A DNA stretch of 64,000 bases, from NCBI GenBank assembly GCA_023101885.1, contig JALPQD010000125.1, forward strand, positions 2,504,973 to 2,568,972, written 5' to 3'. Made by a program: the position numbers and the translations under genes. This DNA is from Typhlomys cinereus. Lineage: Eukaryota > Chordata > Mammalia > Rodentia > Platacanthomyidae. The notes below the pieces were generated by a model. The model searched no databases. It was not told where the DNA came from and worked only from the letters and a program-made list of their open reading frames with translations. Shown here piece by piece: positions 26,181 to 54,149 of the stretch (position 1 is its first letter; every line of letters starts with the position of its first letter).

Positions 26181-28059
26181 AATAAAATAAAAGTTAAAAT
26201 TAAAATGTTGATGGTGGCATAGCAGCAACTGTGGAGTTAGGAGCAGATAATGATCAGAAAAATGAGATAATATGGATCCTGTTGTTCTACCATGTCTATA
26301 TAACTGTGAGAACTCAGTGAGCAATCCCAAGGTTCTTACTTTTTGTTTTTGTATCTTTCCTGTTTTACCAATTAACCTGCCTCACGGCCCTGTAAGGCAG
26401 CTGCCTGCCACCATCACAGGAAGCTGGCTTTGCAGTGTCTGAGCAGTGAATGTGCTGGAAGCTCAATTTTCCTTTCTGATCAGGTGACGACAGCCACTTG
26501 ATCACAAGCCTTACTGCCCTGTGCCACACAAAATAGACCATGGCACACTGAGTCCCAGGTAAACCATGGTTTCAGATTAGAGCACTCAGCTCCTGATTCT
26601 CCTACTGTCCACAAAACCAGTGCTGGGATTGCAGGTGTGATCAGTGTAATCACTTCCTATCCCAAACCCCACCCACTGTACTGGGGATTTCAGTGTGCAT
26701 CCAAGATTGAAAACACTTGCGTTTTAGGATCTGAACGCAGTAGCTGGACATGTGTCTGTTGCTATGTGGCATTTTCCCTTGCAGCCTTGCAGTTCCAGCT
26801 ACCAGAAAACTACTTGCCTATATAACTCATAGTATAAATTCAAAGCAGAGTGATTCTTACATTGTAAGGTGTTTGCCCCACCTAGGTATAACCTTTCATA
26901 GGTAGACACCATGGAAGAATACAACTAACTTGGAAAGTTGCTGTGTATCCTTCAAGTTTACACCTGTTCCTGCCAACTCACACCTCTCTTTTAATGAAAT
27001 AGAAAAATTCAAGGCCTTTTGATTGACTACCTTTTTTGATTGCATTGCTTCAAGGAAAAACTTAATTCACCAGGGACACTACATGTATGTCAAAGGCACT
27101 TCCATTCATAGAAAAAATGGTTTAAGTATGATAATATATTTTTGTCTACATTCTAAATCTAAAACAAAATGCAACTACTCAAGAGAATGGGAGTCATTGG
27201 TATGTACATATTTTTAAGTTTCTTGCATGATGAAAAATAAAAAAAATCTTTTCTCTTTGATGTGTTGGTTGCACAATAAATTCCATGTGTATATTTTAAA
27301 ATTTTTATTAATTTATTTACAAACAAAATGGGTGTATGTCTTTATCCTGATGCAATCCCCTTTCACTTCTCCCCTCTCCCACCCTTCCCATCCCCACAGT
27401 CTTCTTCTACCCTCATTCCCTTCATCCCGTAGTGATCACACACAAAAACACACTGTCACATAAGCACACTGGAAAAGCTTACAGGTATTCGAGTACATGT
27501 GACATGTATGAAGAACTTTCTTTGTTCCATTGGGAAGAAGAGGACTAAACTGAGTAGGTGCAAGTAAGTCTAAGGCGAGTAATAAATGCAAACAATATAC
27601 ATGAGCACATATCTATATCTATATCTCTATATAAAGCCTAATATGTAGTTGCTACATGCTTAAGTTAAAAAGTTATTTCTGCTCATATCGTGTGTGTTCC
27701 TGACACTCCTGTCTTAGAAAGTTGCTTCTCATTTTAAAATTCAGGGTGGTTCCGCCAAAGTGCAGATTGCCAATAAGTTTACAATCTTTTGTCCTTTTTA
27801 ATAATTGGACTTGGGCATAACATCTCTTTGAAGCTGATTCAGTAGCTCACACGGCCTCATGTGCGACATTCAGTGGAACCAGCAGACAGATGCCTAGAGC
27901 AAGTCACACTTTACAATAACTGCGGGCAAGAAATCGCAGCTCTCCTCTCATCCCTGTGACTGTCAGGTCCTGTCACTCTGGGCTGAGAGGACAGCGTTGT
28001 CCAATGGGAAGGCGTGCGGGGAGGACCGTCCAATCAGCCCCCAGACCGGGAGGAGGGGC

Positions 28060-28213
28060 GGGCTTCCAGGGCCTCCCAGGGGCCTTTGCGTCCAGCCCCT
28101 TCTCCGCCCCCATCTCTGCTCGGGCCGCGTGTTCCCGCTGTGGATCCGCAGCCTCTGGCGGGGACGAGCCGCGGGAGCCGCGGGAGCCGCGGTCTGTCCC
28201 GGCGCCGGCAGCG
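28060..28213 (+). other. Exon 1 (5' UTR) of the right KRAB-ZNF gene
   Basis: Ends at the strong donor gcagcg/GTGAGTG (GT at 28214). The start is estimated from the CCAAT boxes. It contains three units of the 9-bp repeat (28166-28192). It would be joined to exon 2 at 29608. Confidence 0.6.
28166..28192. repeat. 9-bp GC repeat, three units
   Basis: Three copies of gagccgcgg, the counterpart of the eight-unit array at 4703-4774 in arm L. Confidence 0.85.
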
Positions 28214-29607
28214 GTGAGTGCGGCGCGTCCCGGCCGGCGAGCAGCCGCGTGTCCCGGCGCCCCGGTTCCCCTAGCGGGCACCGTGTACTCCGCATCCTGG
28301 GGCCGCGCGGAGCTGTGGCCCTGGCCTCGTGCGGGCTCCGGGGCCCGGTGCGGCCCTTGGGGCGGCGGCGCCCTGAGAGTGGAGGTGACGCCCCTGAGCC
28401 TGGGGCTGCGGGGAGACGCGGGGCGCTGGGGGAGCAGCCTGGGGGCGTCGGGGCGGGGCTGTGCTCTGCCTGGCTTAGGGGTGCCCAGCTGGTGGTGCAT
28501 TTCCCTGTATGCAGCTTCCGGAAATCCTGAACCTGGCTGGGAAAGTTCCTGTCGTGGGAAAGTTCTTCCCCTGGCGGATCCTGCACACAGCTGGGTGATG
28601 CACCTGTCAGCTCTCAGTAGCAACCATGTGCAGAGGCCTTGTCTCTTTTGTCTGTTGTGTGGGAGTGTGCTTGTGTTTGTCCATTTATGTATCCCTCGTC
28701 TTGTGTGGCTAAAATGCAGCAGGGAACTGGTTCAAATCCTCATTCCCAAGGCAGGCAGGGTAACATAGTGTGTGGAGCCAATATTTCAGGAGACTGAGGC
28801 AGGAGGAGAAAATTCCTCCCAAGATTATAGATAAGCAGGTATTTTTGAAATTTAATTCTTGTGAGAGACAGAATTAGTACTTTTGCTCATGTGTAACATG
28901 GCATGTCTAGAGACGTCATAAGACATCTTTCAGAAATCAGTTTTCTTCTACTCAATCGACTTCCAGAAGTCAAATGTAGATCTTCAGGTGTATGAGCAAT
29001 CATCTTACCTGCTCTGGTATCTCACCAACTCCAGGCATTAGTTTAATGATAGAGTGTGTACCAAGAGGTGGTAGGGCCCTGAAATTCATTCTCAGTTCCT
29101 TTCTTCTTGTGAAATCTGAGAGCAGTGAGTCACAGATCTTCTGACAGTTGATTTCTATGAGACTGAGGAAATCTCTCCCCTGCTGGCCAGTGAGGTGTGG
29201 CCTTAACAAAACAAGTCAGGATTTGTTTTCTCAGCTGCTTTGAAGCCCACCACTCCTTCCTTTTGAGTCCCTGAAATCAGGGGATGGGTGTTTTGTGGAT
29301 GTTGCTCACTGTATAGAACTGGAAGACTAAGCCAGTAGGAACACACAGACTGCTGATGGGCAGGATGGAAAGAGGGAACATTGAGGAGAGTTTTGAAGGG
29401 GAAGGAGCCCTTCGTTCATTCTGATGTCTGTTTAACAGGTCTTGTCAGCTGGGAGTCAAATGAAAGATTCCAGCACTTGGTAGTGTTTGCTGAGAAATTT
29501 GAACAAATACAGAGTATAATCCTTGTAAACAGCACCATTTGAGAAAGTAGTAAGCAAACCAGTTCTGACTGAAGTCATCAATGCATGTGGCCTTACCCCT
29601 TTTCCAG

Positions 29608-29691
29608 GTATAATCTTGAGGTTCCTTGAATTTAACTCGCCAGGTGTTGTGTGAAGATCCAGGGCCAGACACCTTCTCCTGGAGGACAGAC

Positions 29692-29694
<3 letters not shown>
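29608..29694 (+). CDS. Exon 2 with the start codon of the right KRAB-ZNF gene
   Basis: Acceptor ccttaccccttttccag (ends 29607), 87 bp, and ATG as the last three bases (29692-29694) with the donor GTGAGTAG directly after. Joining to the KRAB-A exon at 34635 puts the ATG in phase 0 with GGG TCA GTA, giving M-GSVSFED. The mirror exon in arm L has the same length and sites, which supports it as a real, conserved exon. Only its last codon is coding. Confidence 0.75.
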
Positions 29695-44835
<15,141 letters not shown>

Positions 44836-46057
44836 ATCATCAGAGAACTCATGCAGGTAAGAAGGCATGTAAATGTAAACAATGGAAAAATTTCATGGAA
44901 AAATCATATCATTCAGCATCAGAAAATTTACAGTTCAGGTGCCACATCAATATAAAAAATGTGGAAAACTTTCTCATGGAAGACATGCCTTACTGTCCCA
45001 ACGAACTACTTTTGCAGGTGGGCATCTGTATGAATATAAACTGTATGCATAAACTTTCTCACAGAAGTCTTGTGTCTCTGAAAGAGGGAACTCACATAGA
45101 CAAGAAGTCATGTGCCAAAGTCAGAACTCATTGCTCGTTGGAGACCTCATGCAGTTCAAAGGACATGCATGTGTCACACAAATATATCTGTACACTAGAG
45201 ACTTCATACAATTGAGTACTTATGTAAATGTACATAATATGTAAGAGCTTGCATACTGTGAAAAACATAGGCCAGCAAGTTATCTCTGTCAATATAAGAA
45301 GTGCATAATGGAAAAACCTTTAGGACTGCTGCAGGCTGTCCTCTCAGCACCTCACTAAATCCTTCACAATTAAATTTCTTACCCATACTCTTCCCTCACT
45401 CCAGTTGTCACCTTCTACCTCTGAATGTTACCCCCTGACACATCATCTCTTAGTTCACTTCCTTTCTTTTGGGACCATGTCCTTCCTTAGAATCTGGCCT
45501 CATCATTATGACTCTGGGCGCCCATCCTTTGTCCATAGACTGTTCCATGTGAGCGTTATGTCCTCCCTCTCACAGCGTGTGTTCCTCCCATGTATCTAGC
45601 CTCAGATCCTGTAATTATTTAGCAACAAGTGTTTCACATAGACCATGGTGTAGACATAGAATTGTGGAGTTCTGTTGTGTCTTGCCTCACACCACCATAA
45701 GTGTTGCCTACTTAACCTGGCTTCTCTTTCTATCCAATGAAATAAATTCCACATCACAAAAAGAAATCTGTAACAGGAGTAAGGAGCAGCTATTCAAAGG
45801 CTTACTATCATTAAAAAAAAGAAGCCAGGAAGCTGGACACTAGAAATAACACCTTCTACCATTGAACTTTTACCTGAGGTCTGGTGAAATAGTTTAATCC
45901 CAAATAAATTGAACTGAAGTTAATTCCTAGAATCCTACCTCATAGATTATTTGAAAGTTGTGATGAAATTTCTCTCCACATCATGCATGCACGATTGTGC
46001 CTCTGTTCACTTTCCTCCTCTTATTTCTTTCTGTGTTCCCCCACTTTCTCAAATAAA
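44836..46057 (+). other. Probable 3' UTR of the KRAB-ZNF gene
   Basis: 44836-45230 still shows worn finger motifs (aatgtggaaaactttctca). Candidate polyadenylation signals AATAAA lie near 45743, near 45904 and at 46052-46057. Which is used cannot be told from sequence. Confidence 0.45.
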
Positions 46058-46885
46058 CTTGAAACTGCTCCATCCTGGGATTTGTTGTTATTGTTTATCA
46101 AGTAAAAAGACTGTTTACAGGTAGAGACCTTCATATCCACTTTTAGTGCATATGGCAATGCTTTGTAAAGACAAATGTTAACTATAGCTGCATTTAACAA
46201 AGGTCTAGACAAACCACACCTCCTGAATATGCGACTGTCTTTCATGCCCGCTGAGACAGGAAAAGACAATGGACTTCAAGATGGCCTCTCTTTCCCCCCC
46301 TCCTCAATGGTTTCCACGATGTGTGAAGTAGAAAAAGGGTTAGAGGTGCTGCCAATCCGAAGGTGTTATGTGACTCAGTTCACCCCACCCTTCAGAAGAG
46401 ATCACTCAGAGAGGATCGTAGTAGTCTAGATAGCTCACAGCTGTTTTGAGATAAGGATAAAACATCTGGAAATGTTGCTGACCTTACTGACAGGTTCCAA
46501 CCTACAAAACAAAACACCGCTGGCTGTAGAGGTCCCCAGGGACTTTCCAGAGGAGATGCAGGCAGGAGGGTGAGTGGCGCCACCTTGAATTGTGTGGAGT
46601 GTCTCCTTGGCTCCTGCAGCCTGTATCTGGAGGGCTATGTGACAATCTCCGTAAATAGAGGGTGACACAGAGTATGGCAGACACCTCCAAGAACATGCGG
46701 CAGCCCAGAAAAGCAAAGGCAGCAGAGAAATTGGTGATGATGCTCAGGTGCTGTCCTTAGGGGCCTGGTTTTTTGATTTTGAATCCATGTCTGGATCCTG
46801 TCCTCAAGCAGGCCTGGCTTTCTGGCCAGTTCTCTCTATTCAAAACTTGATAGTCCAAGCAGCCCCTCTGGTCATGGGCACTGTG
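46058..46885. other. No recognised gene
   Basis: Short open frames on the minus strand (46435-46716) have no recognisable domain. It may be the downstream part of the homeobox remnant at 46890-47055, but no second homeodomain is visible. Confidence 0.3.
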
Positions 46886-46889
46886 CCAC

Positions 46890-47055
46890 ACAGGCATCGT
46901 CCCTGTCTTTGGTTCTGAAACCAGACATGGATGAAACTCTGGCACTCCCAGTGTGCCAGCCAGTTGCTTCCAGGTTCTAACCACTGCAGAAGGGTTCTGC
47001 TTAAAAGCTGCTTCCAGTGTGTCCTAATGAGTGGGCTGCCAGATCACCTTCCCGA
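46890..47055 (-). pseudogene. Decayed homeobox, paired/DUX-like
   Basis: On the minus strand, from 47050 down: KVIWQPTH, a stop (TAG), then DTLEAAFKQNPSAVVRTWKQLA, GTLGVPEF, then after a one-step frameshift IHVWFQNQRQGR (WFQNQR codons at 46906-46923). The spacing fits helices 1, 2 and 3 of a homeodomain. The WFQNQR core, the GVPE turn and the FxxNP stretch resemble DUX-type and related paired-like homeodomains. One stop and one frameshift show it is not coding now. No intron is seen within it, so it may be a processed copy, but this is not proven. Confidence 0.6.
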
Positions 47056-49344
47056 ACCAGGATGTCCCTCCCACCATGGCCATTGGCTTCCATCACAAGG
47101 AGAAGCACAGTTTGCACCCTAAGTGCTCAAAGGCAGAATAGGGGTGTTCTCAACTCCCACAAGGACAGGATGCCACAGTTGCTTTTGGGCCCAAGACTCC
47201 CTTATGTACAAGTCTGCCCCACTTTACAGCATGAACCCCCTTCCTAAGGCATGGTTTTATATCTGGCTCTCCATCCCCTGTTGCCTGAGGTTTTGGGAAA
47301 CTCACCACCTGTAGCCTCAAGAGGGTGGCTCACTTCCTCTTGGACAGGGGAATCATCTGAACCCCTGCCTACCTTTCCTTTCACATACTAGATCTAATGA
47401 GCTGCTATGTTGGCACCCTTGAGAACCCCTTCACATTTTTCTATCTCAAGTCCTGCATTTCCCAGGGAGGACCTTACCAGAGCTCCCACCTACACTTGCT
47501 CCTCTTTGTGCAGCCTTTGCGCTAGCCTTTCAAATTTGTGGGGGTGCAGTTTCAAGAGGATGTCTCAATCCCTTGAAACCATTAGCCTTGGGGTCAGTGA
47601 AGGAGAACAGAAGAATGGCTAGATAGAAAAGTATCAGGGAGCAAGGGGTGTGCTGAATCTCTAGGCCTATCACAAGCGGAAAAGGAGAAAGAAGCCATCC
47701 AACAGGAAATAGATTCACTCTACAGTGGGATGTGCACATAGACAGTCAATCAGGAAAGGGGCGTTCTAAGGAACCTTGCACAACTACTCTTCAACGTAGT
47801 GTTCCCTGTGAGTCAAAGGGCATCCATAGAGGCAGTTCCATCCAGAAAAGAAAGACAATCATGGCTGGGGTCCATTTTCCGATTCTGAAAGTTTCTCTGA
47901 AAAAAGGAGGTAGGAGTTTGGGGACTCTCCTCAGAACATAGCGTGCTGAGGAACCTGAGGGCAGTAGCAAGTCCCTGGAGGCCCATCCCCTAGCTTCTGG
48001 TGACTGAAAAAACAGTCCTTTGGAAAAGGAGGCTGCTTCCTCCTCCAGCTCCTGCTGGAGCTCAAGCCAAGCACAACCTCACTTATTTCCAGAAGATTGT
48101 CAGGAGCTTTGGCAACTTCTAAAACAAGTTAAGGTTTTTCCAAGAAGACCCAGAAACCAAATTTCCCCAAGCTGCATAGGGGTGCCTGTGGTCATTGGGT
48201 TTCTTCTTCATGAGTGCACCAGCAAGAACAATTTAAATTAGAGGAGAAGAAAAATCCACACAGAGAGTATCTCTGAGGGTAGCAAAGTTTGTAGCAAAAC
48301 AAAGTACAACCAAAAAGACCTTGTGGAATTTAACTGAGGGAAAGGAAGCAGACTTATCAAGATGGAGGGGTTGTCAGACACCGCAGTACGAGGAGGAAGA
48401 GGTAGGTAGACAGTAGCAAAGCTAGAAGACAGACCCAGAGAGAGAAGATACAATATGGAGACAAGTGAAAATGAAAGCAGCTTCCAAATATTACGTAAAG
48501 GTCTTTTGGCTATAGAAAAGAATGAAAGATTCGGTGTGTGAATCCTACTCAGCAGCCCCAGTGTGGGAGACTATTGGCATTTAATGGAAATAAGTGATAA
48601 TTCCTGACACTGGTACAATCATCCTAAATGGAAGTTTTGCCTTAAGGAAGAAGGTGGATGGGTGAGCTCATGAGATGGCTGAGGACGAGAGGTGGTGTGA
48701 CAGGGAATTTTGTATACACTGTCAGTCCCCAGAGCAAAGAGTCTGAGGAAGGTCCAGTAGCGGGAAATAGTTCCTATTGTTTTTACTATTGAGGCACAAC
48801 CATCCCTTCTGCTGCTTTGAACAGGGTGCAGCTTGACAGTGGAAGACTAGATATTATGATGCATGAGCCCAAGCTACTGCCCAAGTCCTCCTTTCCCTTG
48901 AGGGCATTAGTTTCAGCTGGTTGTTCTGGAGACTTGGATGGCATCTCATCCAGACAGGTATTCAGTTGACACACCAGGGAAAGCACTAAACCATTTGTAG
49001 GTAGGGAACTGAGCTGCCCTGAGTCTAGGATACTCACACAGAAGGCGGAAGCCCAGACAAGAAGAGGACATGATTTTCTCACTCATTCGAATTCCTCCAT
49101 TATGTGCAAAATGAGAAGACTACTACCTGACAGTATTTTCTATCTCACCAGACATTATCTCAATATATAATGTGAATCTTGGGTCAAGTAAAGTGAAGGG
49201 AGGGAAGCTTTGATGAATACGCAATATCCTTGTGGAAAAATAAAAGTAAAGATTTAAAAAAGTGGAGTATTTAGATTGTGTTATATTGTGGCCCATTAAC
49301 CAGCAGGAATTTAAACTTACACAGGGGAACTAAGAGTGGGAGGC
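47056..49344. other. No recognised gene
   Basis: Mixed-composition sequence with short open frames on both strands, none with a domain or codon signal I recognise. Possibly worn single-copy or processed-pseudogene sequence around the homeobox remnant. Confidence 0.3.
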
Positions 49345-49760
49345 TTTGGGTTAGATAGTGTGGGGATGTTCCTAAACATCCAAGCTGATTTTATTTATAC
49401 CATGCATGAGTATTTAAAGTGGAAAAAATCTGCAAGAACACTGCCAAATTCTTTACAGGATTATGTTAAACATACATATTGTAACACTTATCTAAAGTGG
49501 TGAGAAAAGGCAGTGACATGTACTTGCTAGGTTGGACAGATATGATATCTCCAGGTAGAATTACCCACATACTGTGACATAATCTGTGTACACAATCTTT
49601 TGGTCCATCGATTAACATTTTAATGGTCTCAAAATGCACAGGCAAACAACTGCACAGAGACTGCCAAGGAGTCATTGGTCCCCAGGAGAAGAAAGTCAAC
49701 ATCTGATAGGAAATAAACAAGAGGCATTGCATCCTTCTCTAGGGAGCAGTTGAAGCCTTA
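49345..49760 (-). repeat. Diverged class II-type LTR, antisense
   Basis: Related to 19842-20448: shared tctttacaggattatgt, atgatatctccaggta-like and the antisense AATAAA region (attttatttatacc near 49385). It is much more worn than the 19.8-kb copy. The edges are approximate. Confidence 0.5.
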
Positions 49761-49849
49761 GCGCCTCCAGAGTGTTCTATTATCAATCTTTTATAGTTAA
49801 CACTAGCATATCTTTTCCTGTCCATTTGTTCTGTTCTCCTATTATTTTC

Positions 49850-51080
49850 AGAGATTCACAGTGTCATGTATGATTCCCTGCCATTAAGACAAGTAGACCC
49901 CATTCAGAGTGTAATTGCTTTCCTATGGGTCTTACATAGTTGTGTTGCTCTCACAGATTCTTGTTACCAAAGATGTAATGGTTTATAATGTTCATTACTG
50001 GATTAGGCCTTCGATCTCTCTTTTTTGCCTGAGCCATTTGCCTCTTTTTTTTCTTCCTTAATCTCTTCTTAAGACCTATCATTTTATTTCCTTTCCCTTA
50101 CAGGTTTTCCTTCCACAGTGGCTTATCAATTTCCCTGTTTTCCCTTGTCTCTCCTCTTTTTGGATCTTGCTTCCCTCCCCCAAGTTACATTCTCTGCATT
50201 TATACTGGATGTTACAGAAATTTCCCCTTGAGCATGTCTTTTGAGGGCTTAATACAAGGTTCTACTTTTAAGGGAGAACTTGTGACATTTGTCTTTGTGA
50301 CTGGGCTCAGAATAAGTTTTTCCAATTTCATTTACCGGTGGATTTCATCAATTCATTTTTCTTGATATCTGAATAGTATTTCATTCTGTGTATGTGCCAT
50401 ATTTTGTTATCCATTCATATACTGTTGGCTGATTCCATGACCTTGCTATTATGAACATGTGTGCTCACATGTCTCTATAGTATGATGAAACATTTGGGGA
50501 GGCTAGTCCTAGGAATGGTGTAGCTGAGCCTATGTCATTTAGAACCCACCATACTGATTTTCAGAGCAATTGGTCTAGTGTGTATTCCCACCAACAATAT
50601 ATGATGGTTTCTTTTTCTTCCTTTCCTCTTTGGCAGTTATTGAATGTGTTTTGGATTTTAACCATTCTGACCAAGATAAGATTATATCTCAGGGTTTTTT
50701 TATTACTTGCATTTCCATAATGGCTAGGATGTAGAACCTTTTTAGAGTTCTTTGTTACACATTTTAATTTCATCCTAGGAAAAGTTTCTTTTAAGTTCAA
50801 GGTCCATTTTATAATCTGTCTGTTTACTTCCTTGATCTATACTATTTTGGTTTCTTCATGGATTCTGGATATTAGTCCTATATTATGGGAAGTCCCTCCC
50901 TGATTCCTCAGTAGATAGGTACCATTGGAAAGGGGGCCTCTCAGTCCACACCATATGATGGATTTTTGATATCCAGACAGATATTGGTTGCTTTTTCTCT
51001 GCCTGCAATGGTTTATTTCTTGTATATTCATATTGTGAAGAGCTGTACTGGGGTGAGGGGAAGAAACCGATGCTGCCTGT
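49850..51080 (-). repeat. Old LINE-1 3' end
   Basis: On the plus strand it reads gctgattccatgaccttgct and cagagcaattggtctagtgtg, the complement of the ORF2 end region of LINE-1. Older and more diverged than 56129-62180. Confidence 0.55.
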
Positions 51081-51337
51081 AACCTCACCCTTTCTAAGTG
51101 GTAGTCATTGGATGTAGGATTCCTGGGTTAGTTTTGATGGGAAACCTTATCCCATCTTGTTACCTTGCACTGCATGTCTTTCTTAGTGACATTCTAAGGT
51201 GAAGTAGGAGAAGGGTCTAGCTTTTCATTCATCTAACATGTAACGTGGCATGGACATATAGTATTTCCTCAGACAGTTTACAATAGAGGAAGGTTTGTAA
51301 TCTACTGTCACAGGGAGCAAGTTAGAATGAATTGAAA

Positions 51338-51688
51338 GCACAAAGTCTAGCATGGACTAAAGGTACTAGGATCCTTGGAGGCTAGGGACTGACAGTCACA
51401 GTAGTGTTTTTAAGCTTAAGGCTAATACAGGAAAAGGTTCTGGGAAATGCCTCTGGGTCCTTGCACCTCATCGGAAAGGAGGACCCAGAGGAGAGTTTGG
51501 CATGCACATTAAAGGATGCTCCGGGGATTGGGAGGGGGGACCATTGGAGTTAGAGGCACTGGGGGATGGGGAGGGAGGGAGGAAGGGAGGGACAACAGGA
51601 GGGTCGGGGGAAGTAGAGGGAGGGAGGGGACTGGTGTACCTGTTAAGTTTGTATGAGTGGAAATAATAATAATAAAAAAATTTAAAAA
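51338..51688 (+). repeat. Short LINE-1 3' UTR insertion with target duplication
   Basis: 351-bp 5'-truncated insertion containing the polypurine tract (ggggattgggaggggggacc) and the end tttgtatgagtggaaataa plus A-rich tail. It is flanked by the 12-bp duplication AATGAATTGAAA (51326-51337 and 51689-51700). Confidence 0.85.
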
Positions 51689-51700
51689 ATGAATTGAAAC

Positions 51701-54140
51701 CTTGACCACTAAGTGAGTTCAAGTACAGAAAGTAACTTCTATGCTCCTGTCTCAAATTAATGTGGACTAAGCATATAAATTTCATTGATTCACTACTGCA
51801 GGATATTTGTTTTCCAGTTATCTTCTCCATGTAGGATCTAGGGAATGCAGGCCCTTGTTTGAGATCTGTCCATTTGCAAATTGGGACATTGTCATTCTGT
51901 CAGTGTATTGGAGCCAAAGTAAGGCACACCTTGGGATTTGGAGGGATAAGGAGTGAAATAAAAAAACCCTTCAGCCACCTCTCTGCACCCTGGTGCACTG
52001 GGAACTGGGCTGGTTGCTCTGCACTAAGTCCTTCATTGAATATTAGTTGACTGAGTGTATTAGTTGTCTGTGCATCATTCTGACCAAATACATGAAAGAA
52101 GCACCATTGTAGGAAGAAAGGTTAGTTTTGATTCATTGTTTTTAAGATTGCAGTTAGTAGTTAGTTTGCAACTGTTGTTCGATCCTTTAGTGATGACACC
52201 ATCGTGGTAGGAGCACTGGGTGTTCTGGAGATGTTCGCCTCATTATCTTCAGGAGTCAAAGTGAGGAAGGGCTGACAGCTCAGGATTCCTCCTAGGACAG
52301 GTCCTCTGTGACCACACTTTTTTCATTACTCTGTCTGCAATCTTCACTATAACCTCTTGAGGAAGACTTTAGCATCTGCCATTTCCTTGCTGTTTTGGTT
52401 ATTGTAACCTTAGTGTGCTTTGAAGGTTTACAGCATAAATATTTATATTTGTATATTTTGATTTCTTTTGCTTTGGTGATTAGGGTATTTTTTTTCTCAA
52501 TATAACTTTCTTGGAAGATTGTTTGAGATTTTTCATTCAGTATTTTTCTTTACCTCTGAAGATTACAAGTGACTTCTTTGTTTATTTGCCATGTATGCTT
52601 TCCATGGTTTCAGTAGTATGTGTGTGCTACTTTTTTATGTGGATAATTTCTAATATCCTGAGATAATGTTTCATTAGGTATCATGAGCTGGACTTGAACT
52701 CACTAAGTAGCCAGAGTAGGTTCTTAAAATATTTTGGTGCCCTCTTTACCCTGTTCAGGATCCTGGGATCTTTTTATAATTTGGAGGCCTTTTATCCTCC
52801 TCTTACTTTATTTATCTTAATTAATTGCAGGAGTACACACACACGCATGCACACACACACAAATAGAGACATAGAAATGAGATATGTACATGACATGACT
52901 TTCATGTGTGGCTCAAAGGACAACTTTTGGAAGTCAATTCTCTCCTGTTGTCTGTGTGCTTCCAGGATCAAGTCACTAGATTTGTGTTCAGGTGACTTTG
53001 ATCACTGAGCTGTGTCACTGGACCATTGGAAATTCTTGATTTATATGTTTTCTGTGTAGAGTCAACTCAGACAACAATTCTGATACGGATTCAGTTACAG
53101 GACAAAGGATATTTAGGCTGAATTCCAAGTTGAAATTCACTTTTTTATTCTGGTTGCTTACACTATTATCAGTGAAAGTTGCTTACAAGAGCAGGGATGA
53201 CTGAAAGGAAACTGTTCACCAGAACACCACCCTATGCTGAATGACTCATGGAAGCTGTGACTCTGCAGCTGTCTGTATGATTTACAACCAGCTGTTTGCA
53301 GGAGAATCCCCTCTTACCTGCTTGGCTGCTCAGTTTTCTCCAGACCACTTTACTGCCAGGACAGTCTTCTGAAGCAGTTGTTTTCTGATTTTCCTTATAC
53401 TGGGAACATCAGCCCTCCCTATTTTGGTACATACAGGATCATTTGATGTTGATGAGTCTCCTTCCAAAGTGTAATGTGTCCAACATTTGCAAAGCAGAGA
53501 CTGAATCCAACTGACACTCTTCGGCTACAATGGAAACAAATTCTTATGTCATATTGTACCCAGAGGAAACATTATGCACACTTCTTTAGCTTCTCACTTC
53601 AGCATTTGAATTTTTGTTATACTGCTTTTCATTGCCTTCATTGTAAATTGGAAAATACCCTGATATTAAAGCTAATTTTTCAGTGGCTGTGTCAAAGTTA
53701 GTTTCTCTGTTGCAGTGGGCCAACAGTGACATTAAAGCTTAAGAGAGAGGAAGATTTGTTTAGCTTTTGTTTCCAGAGAAGAGAAATAATCTATTATGAG
53801 AGAATAAGCTTGGCAGACAGCAGAGACCACAGTTGAGATAAGTCAGTCAAGCCCATCATCACAGGGAAACAGTCCTGTGGCTGTTCATTCTTGTGATTCA
53901 TTTTACCTAATGTACTGGGATATTCCGTCCAGATTTAGGATAGGTTTTTGTGTTGCAAAAGTCTTATTCCTAATTATCTGTTAATCTGTGTGTTTTTCCC
54001 TGACATAGTCAAGTCGACAGCCAAGATTAACTATCACAGGCTGTATAGTATGTGTAAGATTCTTGTTTCACTTGTTAGGACTACACAAATAAGCTCTCCT
54101 TCTAAATGAAACAATAATCCCATCTTTTTATTGAGAAATT
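51701..54140. other. No gene; worn LTR-like pieces
   Basis: Around 52050-52400 is a MaLR-like segment (tgtattagttgtctgtgc...). Near 54028-54042 attaactatcacagg is the complement of an ERV-L LTR start (TGTGATAGTTAAT). The AC-rich tract at 52840-52860 is a microsatellite. Nothing else is recognised. Confidence 0.4.
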
Positions 54141-54149
54141 TTTATTTCT

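Larger units (their letters stand above)
27960..28500 (+). promoter_or_regulatory. CpG-island promoter of the right KRAB-ZNF gene
   Basis: Mirror of 4440-4995. CCAAT boxes at 28001-28005 and 28030-28034 lie upstream of exon 1, with dense CpG and no TATA box. The CpG block continues past the exon 1 donor into intron 1. Open frames here are GC artefacts. Confidence 0.8.
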
